A program made the position numbers and the translations under genes. Shown piece by piece: positions 56,101-62,711 of a stretch of 64,000 nt of DNA. Source of the stretch: an uncultured Olsenella sp. (GTDB taxonomy: Bacteria > Actinomycetota > Coriobacteriia > Coriobacteriales > Atopobiaceae); NCBI GenBank assembly GCA_949291295.1, contig CASEVE010000001.1, positions 1 through 64,000 on the forward strand. The letters run 5' to 3'. The notes below the pieces were generated by a model that saw only the letters and a program-made list of their open reading frames with translations, had not been told where the DNA came from and searched no databases. Every line of letters begins with the position of its first letter. Within the stretch, counting starts at the first letter, position 1.

Positions 56101-56440
56101 CCCTCTTCCTAATCCAGCTCGCACATTCCGACGCAACGGCTTTCTGGGTAAGCTCGTTGCGGAGCTTGATCTCGAACTCTGTGCCGTAGAGCCCCTGCTC
56201 GCGCGAAAGGCGCGGGATGTAGAACTCGCGCTGCTCCTTCTTGGCGCGTTCCTTGGCAAAAGTCGGCTCGGTGTAGATGAACCGAAACTCTTCGAGCAAC
56301 TCAAGCTGTTCGCGAAGCTCGTTGAATGCGTACATCGAGAACACCGATGCCGCCACGGAAACGGTATCTCCCTCTCGTATGACCTTGACGAGGTCATCTT
56401 TGAGAATGCTGGTCTTGTTGTCGAAGAAGGCGTTGTCCAT
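53183..56440 (-). CDS. SNF2-type helicase with PLD-like N-terminus
   Basis: 1,085 residues. Helicase motif I is DSVGLGKTF near residue 273, motif II VIDESHNF, motif III LSATPVNNRF, and motif VI QRFGRVDRIGS, so the ATPase should be active. Residues 1-120 resemble the phospholipase-D-like N-terminal part of related helicases, but I do not see the HxKxxxxD nuclease motif. It is the first large gene of the five-gene operon. The ATG at 56440 lies 3 nt after the stop of the 35-codon leader ORF, in the same frame. Function with Mod/Res is unproven; anti-phage activity is the likely role. Confidence 0.9.
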   Translation of the reverse strand: MDNAFFDNKTSILKDDLVKVIREGDTVSVAASVFSMYAFNELREQLELLEEFRFIYTEPTFAKERAKKEQREFYIPRLSREQGLYGTEFEIKLRNELTQKAVASECASWIRKRARFRSAITGQAPVAPALTVSGKGDASTYMPFQCFTVGELGVGDHPTVTGVSRLDTSTSRQFLAMFDQAWENGGLEDVTDTVVDNIQAMYRENAPELIYYAALYRIFHEFLDDVSADNLPKEGAGFRESAIWNLLYDFQRDAVLAIINKLQTYDGCILADSVGLGKTFTALAVIKYYESLNRNVLVLCPKKLSDNWTMYRNNQVNNPIASDRLRYDVLYHTDLSRKRGKTVTGMDLETINWGGYDLVVIDESHNFRNGEDTATAAKDDGTGGTENRYQRLINHVIRGGVPTKVLMLSATPVNNRFRDLRNQLRLAYQGDPAGWSEKLGLSSNIEDVFKSAQGAFTVWSKLPAEERSTEALTDSLDFDFFKVLDQVTVARSRKHIQRYYDVSAIGPFPRRNDPISIYPKLSTLPNSTTYSEIANSLDLLKLAVYIPSHYLLASARGKYEDKNGNLTTSGRETGVRKLMAANLLKRLESSISSFRLTLERVFSVMNQCLNTIEVFKAEGAVSKSIDSSAYGDGFDLDYEDADFMDFSVGGKTQFDLRDLDWKSWEKDVRDDAQTIEGLLEMIRGIDAEHDDKLLRLERLIAEKVENPINPGNKKVIVFTAFADTANYLYEHVSEFASRELGLGVAEVTGSGGGKTSVDGVRGDLSEILTCFSPVSKDRDKVYPRLRGKDIDILIATDCISEGQNLQDCDYLVNYDIHWNPVRIVQRFGRVDRIGSKNDVIQLVNFWPDDDLDNYINLKARVENRMHVVVMTSTGDDDYINEDEKGDLEYRKQQLEQMKHEVVDLEDVSGGVSITDLGLNDFRMDLVSYYQENPNIDSVPTGIDAVVEGDAPGIIFVLRNVNQELDAKTRNQIHPFYLVYVSNEGEVVHGYLDPKESLDAMRRLCKGKSEPDAALCRAYNKATKNGRDMRAASGLLRSAIESIVEEKAEADLDSFFSGGTTSFLENDVAGLDDFELVCFLVVRPRA

Positions 56441-56443
56441 CCG

Positions 56444-56551
56444 TTACGCCACCCCCTCGGAGCGGCGCGACGGAATGTGCAGGATTAGTCGGACTCCCCT
56501 ACTCGGAGAACCCCCCCCCGCTATTATTTTGCAGGTCACATGCTCAAACAT
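56444..56551 (-). CDS. Leader ORF (35 aa) with a G9 tract, upstream of helicase
   Basis: Short ORF with a strong ribosome binding site (AAAAGGAGCGAG before the ATG at 56551). It begins MFEHVTCKIIAGGGS, where the glycines come from the G9 run, and stops at TAA at 56444-56446, 3 nt before the helicase ATG. With the run at 9 it reads to that stop; with 8 it stops at 56485-56487, with 10 at 56499-56501. So ribosomes would reach the helicase start only in one of the three states. I infer translational coupling under phase control; the peptide itself shows no domain. Confidence 0.6.
   Translation of the reverse strand: MFEHVTCKIIAGGGSPSRGVRLILHIPSRRSEGVA
56511..56519 (-). repeat. Homopolymer tract of nine G (coding strand)
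   Basis: Nine C on the plus strand, so nine G on the strand of the defence operon, about 71 nt before the helicase start and inside the leader ORF. It is the longest single-base run I noticed in the window. Runs of this length are prone to slippage during replication. A weak promoter (TTTGAG-16-TAATAG) lies just upstream. Confidence 0.85.
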
Positions 56552-56756
56552 GTACTCGCTCCTTTTGGTGCTGGCACGCATTTATCATTGCAAAGCGCCA
56601 GACATAAGTTCAACTCTCCTAATGATATAGGTTGGAGCGGCTGCGGTGTGTAAGACCCTTCAGCGGCGCTCAACAGCTGAATCCAACGGTAACGATAGAC
56701 TCTTGCATATTGTTGATACAACATCGTGAACGGTAGCGGCGAAGCTTGCCCCTGAG

Positions 56757-56993
56757 CTAGTCCTCGACCTCGATGTCCCCCACGATGCGCTTTAGGTACG
56801 ATGGCAGCTCGTCGTAGCTTTGCCCGTAGAGATCGAGCAGTGCCTCCACGCGGGCGCGGTCCACAGGTGCGCTTTGACTCTCGCGCAGCAGCGCCTCGGC
56901 CTCACCGGCAAGCTGCTCCTCGGCGAGACTCCCCCACGCCGCCCAGCCATGCATGCCGCCGATCATGAGAGCCTCCGTCCTTCTCGCCAGCAT
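56757..56993 (-). CDS. Small hypothetical protein downstream of DUF4160
   Basis: 78 residues, acidic helical C-terminus (EEQLAGEAEALLRES...RVEALLDLYGQSYDELPSYLKRIV). The ATG at 56993 overlaps the stop of the DUF4160 gene (TAATG), so it is translated with it. An internal ATG at MIGGMHGW is possible. No family recognised. Confidence 0.65.
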   Translation of the reverse strand: MLARRTEALMIGGMHGWAAWGSLAEEQLAGEAEALLRESQSAPVDRARVEALLDLYGQSYDELPSYLKRIVGDIEVED

Positions 56994-57271
56994 TAGCAGA
57001 AGTAAAGCACCGACCCAAAGTAAGAAAGCCAGAGGTCGATGATTTCCGCGCTGCGGGCCTCGATGATTCTCATGATGTTACGCAGCGCCTTAGGAAGAAT
57101 CTTCGAGTTGTTGTTGCAGAGATACGCCTTCCCGGCCCGAGTAATCCAAATCTTCGTGGCATTTGCCGTTGGAGAACCCTCCGCGACATGAACGTGAATA
57201 GGCTCGAGGGGATCACTTTCATTCGTCCAGAAGTAAACCCAATATGATCCAATTCTAAAAACCTGAGGCAT
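56993..57271 (-). CDS. DUF4160 domain protein
   Basis: 92 residues. The segment MPQVFRIGSYWVYFWTNE...PIHVHVAEGSP and the C-terminal NIMRIIEARSAEIIDLWLSYFG match DUF4160, a small family often paired with another small gene and sometimes listed with toxin-antitoxin-like pairs. I chose the ATG at 57271 at the family's usual start; a start at 57295 is also open. It overlaps the preceding gene by 17 nt. More AT-rich than its surroundings. Confidence 0.8.
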   Translation of the reverse strand: MPQVFRIGSYWVYFWTNESDPLEPIHVHVAEGSPTANATKIWITRAGKAYLCNNNSKILPKALRNIMRIIEARSAEIIDLWLSYFGSVLYFC

Positions 57272-57527
57272 TCTCAAATCCACCGCCATCCGCAAACTCG
57301 AGAATCAGGTTTGCCGTTGAGCAGATGACGTCCTCGATGTGAGCCAGCTCCTCCTCAGAGAAACCAAACTCGTCCTCCCAAGAATAGTCCGGGAGATAGC
57401 AGGTGGCGTGATGAAAGCAGTCTTTTGGGTCGGGCTTCTCGATGTAAACCTTAACTCGACCGTCCGAGAGCCTCTCTGAATGGACGATTTCCGTCCCATC
57501 GTTAAGTGTCATAAACGGATACATCAT
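57255..57527 (-). CDS. Small protein preceding DUF4160, DUF2442-like position
   Basis: 90 residues, starting MMYPFMTLNDGTEIVHSE, with two charged beta-type stretches (GRVKVYIEKPDPKDCFHHATCYLPDYSWE). It occupies the place often held by DUF2442 proteins beside DUF4160, but I cannot match the domain firmly. The ATG at 57527 has GAGGGGGTGG upstream. The three genes 57255-57527, 56993-57271 and 56757-56993 overlap and are one operon. Confidence 0.7.
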   Translation of the reverse strand: MMYPFMTLNDGTEIVHSERLSDGRVKVYIEKPDPKDCFHHATCYLPDYSWEDEFGFSEEELAHIEDVICSTANLILEFADGGGFENASGF

Positions 57528-57651
57528 GAGAGCCACCCCCTCAAGAGAGAACTTACTTAGGACTATACCCGATTGTTCCGGTGGGGAGATTCGGTTACAC
57601 ACGCGTTTTGCGGGCTATACTGTCACGGGTCAAAACGACGAAAGGACTTCC

Positions 57652-58725
57652 ATGAACGTCAACAACGACGAGCTCGCGGCGCTTCTCGGCGCGCTCTCCA
57701 ACGCAAAGGCGCCGTCTGGCTTTGAGGACGAGACCCTGGCCGTGGCGCGCGAGTTCTGCAACGGCTGGGCCACGTTTGACGAGAACACGCTGCGCGACGG
57801 TTTCATCACGCCGAAGAACTTCTCCGGCAAGAAGCCGGTCCTCATGCTGGACGCCCACGGCGACGAAGTGGGCGGCATGGTCAAGGCTGTCCTCTCCAAC
57901 GGCACCATGAGCTTTGTGCAGCTGGGGCACTTCTCCCCCGGCACGCTGGCCGGCCAGGGCGTGTTGGTGCGCGCGACCGACGGCTCCTGGGTGCGCGGCG
58001 TTGTTGGCGTGAAGCCCCCGCACTTCTGGACCGAGGCCGAGCGCGCCTCCGGCAAGGCGGGCATGATCTTGGACGTGGGCGCCCGCTCGCGCGAGGAGGC
58101 CGTCGAGAGCTTCCACATGGGCATGGGCGAGCCGTTTGTGCCGGACACGGCGTTCTCGTTTGACGCCGAGCGCGACGTTGCCTTTGGCAAGGCGTTCGAC
58201 TGCCGCGCGGGCGTGTGCTCGATGCTCCTGGCGCTGCGCGAGCTCGCTGGTCGCGACGACCTGCCCGTCGACGTGGTGGCCTCGATCTCCGCGCAGGAGG
58301 AGGTCGGCGAGCGCGGGGTCGCAGCGGCCGCGAGGCACTTCTCGCCCGCCCTGGCGTACCTCTTTGAGGGGTGCCCGGCCGATGATACCTTCACGCCCGC
58401 GGACGAGGTCGGCGCCGCGCTGGGCCGGGGCCCGATGTTTCGCTACTTTGACGTCTGCATGATCACTCACCCGCGCTACCAGCGCTTTGTTCTTGACATT
58501 GCGGCCGAGCGCGGACTGCCCGCACAGACCTCCGTGCGCGAGGGCGGCGGCACCAACGGCGGCATCGTGCACCAGCTCGACATCCCGAGCGTCGTTGCGG
58601 GCATCCCCTGCCGCTACATCCATGCGGGAACGTCCGTCTGCGCGCCGGCCGACATCGTGAGCGCGGCGGAGATCGCCGTCGCCGTGGCGGAGCGCATGAC
58701 GCCGGAGGTGCTTGCGAGCTTCTAG
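57652..58725 (+). CDS. M42-family metallo-aminopeptidase
   Basis: 357 residues. M42 peptidases (PepA/glucanase-like) are cytosolic dodecamers that remove N-terminal residues from peptides. Metal-site motifs are visible: LDAHGDEVGGM near residue 68, FDCRAGVCSM with the bridging Asp, QEEVGERG with the catalytic and metal Glu, and IHAGTSV near the C-terminus. The ATG at 57652 has AAAGGA upstream; a -10 box TATACT lies at 57616-57621. It is divergent from the DUF4160 operon and converges on asd. Confidence 0.93.
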   Translation: MNVNNDELAALLGALSNAKAPSGFEDETLAVAREFCNGWATFDENTLRDGFITPKNFSGKKPVLMLDAHGDEVGGMVKAVLSNGTMSFVQLGHFSPGTLAGQGVLVRATDGSWVRGVVGVKPPHFWTEAERASGKAGMILDVGARSREEAVESFHMGMGEPFVPDTAFSFDAERDVAFGKAFDCRAGVCSMLLALRELAGRDDLPVDVVASISAQEEVGERGVAAAARHFSPALAYLFEGCPADDTFTPADEVGAALGRGPMFRYFDVCMITHPRYQRFVLDIAAERGLPAQTSVREGGGTNGGIVHQLDIPSVVAGIPCRYIHAGTSVCAPADIVSAAEIAVAVAERMTPEVLASF

Positions 58726-58785
58726 CCACTGCGCCGGGCAACGCCAAACACCGTCTTCAGAGACGTTTGTTTTCGAGGCAGATAC

Positions 58786-58840
58786 GGGCAGGTTGTGGAC
58801 GTTATTCTCACTGGAATCGTCCACAACCTGCCCATTTTTT
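58786..58840 (+). terminator. Strong terminator after the M42 gene
   Basis: GGGCAGGTTGTGGACG at 58786-58801 pairs perfectly with 58818-58833 and is followed by ATTTTTT. A second, weaker repeat with the same GCAACCTGCCCGTTTTT end follows at 58870-58912. Confidence 0.88.
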
Positions 58841-58928
58841 CGTCTGGGTACCGATGGGGCGGATTCCGGACGGTCCGAACTCAAAAACCGTCCGCAACCT
58901 GCCCGTTTTTCTCGCCACATCACACAAA

Positions 58929-58962
58929 GGCGCGGGGCCGAGAAGGGCCTCGACCCCGCGCC
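58929..58962 (-). terminator. Terminator of the asd gene
   Basis: GGCGCGGGG...CCCCGCGCC hairpin with an internal GCC/GGC pair, lying 27 nt past the asd stop codon; followed on the minus strand by TTTGTGTG. Confidence 0.75.
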
Positions 58963-58989
58963 AACCACGCGTTCTTCTCGCCGGCCGTC

Positions 58990-60000
58990 CTATACCAGGT
59001 GCTCCGCGATCTGCACGGCGTTTGTCGCCGCACCCTTGCGGATCTGGTCGCCGCAGCACCAGAACGTGAGCGAGCTCACGCCCTCCGGCGCGGAGAGGTC
59101 GCGGCGCAGACGGCCAACGTAGATGAGGTCCTGGTCGGAGGTCTCGAGCGGCATGGGGTAGCGGCTCGCCGCCGGCTCGTCCACCACCTTCACGCCCGGC
59201 GCGGCCTCAAGCAGCGCTCGCGCCTCCTCCACGGAGAGCGGGCGCTCAAACTCGCACGTGATGGACTCGGAGTGCGAGCGCACCACGGGCACGCGCACGC
59301 AGGTGCAGTTCACGCGCAGCTCGGGAAGGTGCATGATCTTGCGGCCCTCGTTTTGCATCTTCATCTCCTCGGAGGTGTAGCCCTCCTCGTTGAAGCCGCC
59401 GATCTGCGGGATGAGGTTCTCCGCGAGCTGGTACTGGAAGGGCGCGCTCTCCCCCACGGGCTCGCCGGCCGCCACGCAGCGAATCTCGCGCACGAGCTCG
59501 TCGAGGCCCGGCTTGCCCGCGCCGGACGCCGCCTGATAGGTGGAGACGATGAGGCGCGTGAGGCCAGCCGCCTGGTGGAGCGGCCACACCGGCACAAGAC
59601 CGATGATCGTGGCGCAGTTGGGGTTGGCAATGATGCCGTGATGCGCGGCAATGTCGGCGGCATTAATCTCCGGCACGACGAGCGGCACGTCGGGCTCTAG
59701 GCGGAAGGCGTGCGAGTTGTCCACGCACACCGCGCCGCGCTTCACGGCCTCGGGGAGCAGCGCGCGGGCGGTGGCGTCATCGGCGGCACCGAGGACGATG
59801 TCGACGCCCTCAAAGGCCTCCGGCGCGGCGAGCTGGCACGGCACGTCCTCGCCGCGGAAGGTCACGGGCTTGCCCACGGAGCGCTCGGATGCCAGCGGCA
59901 CGAGGCGTCCCACGGGGAAGTTACGCTCCTCGAGGCACTGGAGCATCTGCTGGCCCACCACGCCCGTGGCGCCCAGGATGGCAACGGTCTTCTCGCTCAT
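58990..60000 (-). CDS. asd: Aspartate-semialdehyde dehydrogenase
   Basis: 336 residues. It reduces aspartyl phosphate to aspartate semialdehyde, the branch point to lysine, threonine and methionine. The NADP loop is ILGATGVVGQQML at the N-terminus, the catalytic cysteine is in NPNCATI near residue 128, and the VRSHSESI segment holds the catalytic His. The ATG has AAAGGAA upstream. It lies just after lysC on the same strand with 81 nt between, containing a family B repeat. Confidence 0.96.
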   Translation of the reverse strand: MSEKTVAILGATGVVGQQMLQCLEERNFPVGRLVPLASERSVGKPVTFRGEDVPCQLAAPEAFEGVDIVLGAADDATARALLPEAVKRGAVCVDNSHAFRLEPDVPLVVPEINAADIAAHHGIIANPNCATIIGLVPVWPLHQAAGLTRLIVSTYQAASGAGKPGLDELVREIRCVAAGEPVGESAPFQYQLAENLIPQIGGFNEEGYTSEEMKMQNEGRKIMHLPELRVNCTCVRVPVVRSHSESITCEFERPLSVEEARALLEAAPGVKVVDEPAASRYPMPLETSDQDLIYVGRLRRDLSAPEGVSSLTFWCCGDQIRKGAATNAVQIAEHLV

Positions 60001-60030
60001 GGCGTTTCCTTTCTTTTGCGCGGGGCTCGC

Positions 60031-60079
60031 AAAACCTGTCCCTTTTTCTCTGAGAGAAATAACACGTCCCCAAATTGCA
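60031..60079 (-). repeat. REP-like element, family B copy between lysC and asd
   Basis: AAAACCTGTCCC...CTGAGAGAAATAACACGTCCCCAAATTGCA on the plus strand, shown in parts. Same orientation as the two copies beside ptsI. It ends 2 nt before the lysC stop codon. Confidence 0.85.
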
Positions 60080-60081
60080 GA

Positions 60082-61413
60082 CTAGCTGGCGGTAACCATT
60101 TCGTCGCGGACAAAGCGGTCGTAAATCACACGGATGGCGCGGTCAAAGTCATCGTTGTTGACGCCCATGATGATCGAGATCTCCTGCGAGCTCTGCGTGA
60201 TCATGCGGATGTTGATGCCCGCCTCGCCAAGCGCACCAAAGATCTTGCCCGAGGTGCCGCTGCGCTTGGACATGTTGCGGCCAACCACGGAGATGAGCGC
60301 AAGCTTGTCCACCATCGTGATGTCGTCCGGCTCAAGCTCGCGGCGGATGTCTGCCACGATTGAGTAGATCGAGTCGCGCACGTCGGCGCCGTTGACCACC
60401 ACGGAGAATGAGTCGACGCCCGTGGGGATGTGCTCAACGGAGACGCCGTAGCGCTCCAGGATAGTGAGGGCGCGGCGAACAAAGCCCACCTCGTTGGACA
60501 TGTGAGCCTTCTTCACGTGCACGGATATAAAGTCGCGCTTGCCAGCAATACCGGTGATGAGGTGCTCGTCCTCGCCCGCACGGGCCTTCTCGCGGATGAT
60601 CGTGCCCACGTCGTCCGGGCGATTGGTGTTCTTGATCTGGATGGGGATATTCACCTCGCGCACCGGGAAGATGGCCTCCTCCTGAAGGACCGAGGCTCCC
60701 ATGTAGGAGAGCTCGCGCATCTCGTCAAAGGTGATGCGGCGGATGGAGCGCGGGTTCTCCACGATGCGCGGGTCCGCCGAGAGAAAGCCGGAGACGTCGG
60801 TCCAGTTCTCGTAGAGGCCGGCGTCGATGCAGCGCGCGAGGATGGCGCCCGTGATGTCACCTCCGCCGCGCTGGAAGAGCTTGATCTGGCCGTCCACCGT
60901 GGCGCCGTAAAAGCCGGGCAGCACAAAGGAGCCCTGGCGCACCATGACGTCCTTGAGGCGCACGGCGGTGCGCTCCATGTCCACCTCGCCGTTGTGGTGG
61001 AAAACCACCACGTCAGCCGCGTCCACAAAGGGCATCTGCAGGTACTCGGCCATGAGGTGGGCGGTGAACCACTCGCCACGGGAGACCACGTACTCGGGCG
61101 AGTGCTTCTTGATGTTCTTGGCAAAGAGCTCAAACTTCTCGTGAACCGGCCACTTGAGGCCCAGCTCGTCGGCAATGTCAACAAAGCGCTGCTCGATGTC
61201 GGCGAGAAGGGCGGTGCAGTCCACGTGGTACTGGATGTGCGCGTTCACCAGCAGGAGCAGGTCAGTAATCTTGTTGTCCGCCGAGAAACGCTTGCCTGCC
61301 GCGGAGACAACCACGAAGCGACGGTCCGGGTCGGACTCGACGATGTCCTTGACCTTGCGGAACTGCTCGGCGGACGCGACGGAGGACCCGCCGAACTTTG
61401 CGATCTTGATCAT
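60082..61413 (-). CDS. lysC: Aspartate kinase
   Basis: 443 residues. It phosphorylates aspartate, the first step towards lysine, threonine and methionine. The N-terminal kinase motif is KFGGSSVAS and the second conserved block is LFQRGGGDITG near residue 200 with SADPRIV after it. Two ACT domains follow (about 300-440: VEHIPTGVDSFSVVV and INIRMITQSSQEISIIMGV), which give feedback control by end products. The ATG at 61413 has a purine-rich AAAGGAUG-type site upstream. Order on the minus strand is hom, lysC, asd. Confidence 0.96.
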   Translation of the reverse strand: MIKIAKFGGSSVASAEQFRKVKDIVESDPDRRFVVVSAAGKRFSADNKITDLLLLVNAHIQYHVDCTALLADIEQRFVDIADELGLKWPVHEKFELFAKNIKKHSPEYVVSRGEWFTAHLMAEYLQMPFVDAADVVVFHHNGEVDMERTAVRLKDVMVRQGSFVLPGFYGATVDGQIKLFQRGGGDITGAILARCIDAGLYENWTDVSGFLSADPRIVENPRSIRRITFDEMRELSYMGASVLQEEAIFPVREVNIPIQIKNTNRPDDVGTIIREKARAGEDEHLITGIAGKRDFISVHVKKAHMSNEVGFVRRALTILERYGVSVEHIPTGVDSFSVVVNGADVRDSIYSIVADIRRELEPDDITMVDKLALISVVGRNMSKRSGTSGKIFGALGEAGINIRMITQSSQEISIIMGVNNDDFDRAIRVIYDRFVRDEMVTAS

Positions 61414-61458
61414 GAGAAAAACTCATCCTTTCTGGATGGGACTAGAGCAAAACCTGGT

Positions 61459-61497
61459 CGATGATGACAAACTACCCTGTCACCTTTGTCATCATCG
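61459..61497. repeat. Palindrome, family C copy 4, containing the hom stop codon
   Basis: CGATGATGACAAA at 61459-61471 pairs with TTTGTCATCATCG at 61485-61497. The right part is read as the C-terminus of hom and the TAG stop codon (61472-61474) lies in the loop region. Confidence 0.85.
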
Positions 61498-62611
61498 CGG
61501 CCATGAACGAGGTGGGGTCGGCGAGAAGCGCCTCGGAGAAAATCGCCCGCGCGCCCTCGGCGGTGAGATCGCGCACGAGGTAGGCACCCTTGCCGTATGG
61601 CTCCTCCCCGTCGAGCTCTGCCGCGGTGCGAAACACGTAGTCGCCACGCAGCAGCGTGGGATCGTAGGTAAGGCCGCGTGAGAAGTCGTAGGCGGGGCGG
61701 CGCGCACCCGTGGCACAGTCGAGCACGTCCTGCACGATCGCGTTTCCCGTGGGCAGGCTCCCGGCACCCTGGCCGTAGAACTTGAGCTCCCCCACCGTGG
61801 TGGCGTCAAGCGTCACGAGGTTGAAGTTGCCGGGAACGTTGGCCTCGAGCGACTCCACGGGAACGGCCACCGGCTCAACGGCCACCGCGTAGCGCTCGCC
61901 CTCCCTCACACCACGGCCGAGCAGCTTCACCGTGCGCCCATGGGCGGCAAAGAGGTCGAGATCGGCCTTGGTGAGGGTGCGGATGCCCGTCACCGGGAGG
62001 TCCTTCTCGCATGCCACGTCAAAGGCCACGCTGGCCGAGATGATGGTCTTGTTGGCCACGTCGATGCCGTCGATGTCCGCGGAGGGGTCGCGCTCGGCGT
62101 AGCCAAGACGCTGTGCCTCGGCAAGGACGTCGTCAAACTCGGCACCTTGCTTGCGCATGGCGTCGACAATGTAGTTTGTTGTCCCGTTCATGATGCCCGA
62201 GAAGGACGTGATCTCGTCGACGCGACGGGCCTTCTCGATGCCCGCGATCCAGGGGATGCCGCCGCCAACCGCAGCCTCGATGTAGAGGCCCACGCCAGAG
62301 GCCTGCGCCGCAGAGGCAAACTGCGCAAAGTGCGCCGCCACAACGGCCTTGTTGGAGGTCACAACGTGCTTGCCGGCAGCCAGGGCAGCCATGATGTAGG
62401 TATGCGCGGGCTCGACGCCTCCCATGCACTCCACCACGAGCTCAATCTCGCCGTCGGCGACAATCTCGTCAAAGCTGGACGTCATGCGCGGGTCAGAGAG
62501 CCTATCGGGCAGCTCGAGGATGCGGGCCACCTCCACCTGGGGCACGCGTGCGGAGATGATCTCGTCCACGCCGCGGCCAACCGTACCGTAGCCGAGAAGG
62601 GCAATCTTCAT
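61472..62611 (-). CDS. hom: Homoserine dehydrogenase
   Basis: 379 residues. It reduces aspartate semialdehyde to homoserine. The NAD(P) loop is LLGYGTVGRGV, and the catalytic segment GGGIPWIAGIEKA...SGIMNGTTNYI is typical. The protein is shorter than the usual 420-440 because it lacks the C-terminal ACT domain, so feedback control by threonine may be absent. The last residues, MMTKVTG, and the stop codon come from the family C palindrome at 61459-61497. The start is the ATG at 62611; the ribosome binding site (GATTGGA) is weak. It is divergent from thrC. Confidence 0.95.
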   Translation of the reverse strand: MKIALLGYGTVGRGVDEIISARVPQVEVARILELPDRLSDPRMTSSFDEIVADGEIELVVECMGGVEPAHTYIMAALAAGKHVVTSNKAVVAAHFAQFASAAQASGVGLYIEAAVGGGIPWIAGIEKARRVDEITSFSGIMNGTTNYIVDAMRKQGAEFDDVLAEAQRLGYAERDPSADIDGIDVANKTIISASVAFDVACEKDLPVTGIRTLTKADLDLFAAHGRTVKLLGRGVREGERYAVAVEPVAVPVESLEANVPGNFNLVTLDATTVGELKFYGQGAGSLPTGNAIVQDVLDCATGARRPAYDFSRGLTYDPTLLRGDYVFRTAAELDGEEPYGKGAYLVRDLTAEGARAIFSEALLADPTSFMAAMMTKVTG

Positions 62612-62711
62612 TGACGTCCAATCTTTCGAATGTGTGTCCATCGAGCGGGGCGCGGCGCCCGAAGGCTATGATACTTGCATCCAAAGCAACGCCCCGGAGC
62701 AAGGAGCACCC

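Noticed and set aside
53183-56440. Active phospholipase-D nuclease in the helicase N-terminus
   Set aside because: The fold looks related, but I do not find an HxKxxxxD motif, so only a PLD-like, probably inactive, domain is claimed.
46539-56440. DISARM or BREX system
   Set aside because: DISARM needs drmA/drmB and BREX needs pglZ/brxC; none is present. The Mod/Res pair is clearly type III.
56536-56724. 62-codon frame upstream of the defence operon
   Set aside because: No start signal, and it overlaps the leader ORF which has a far better one.
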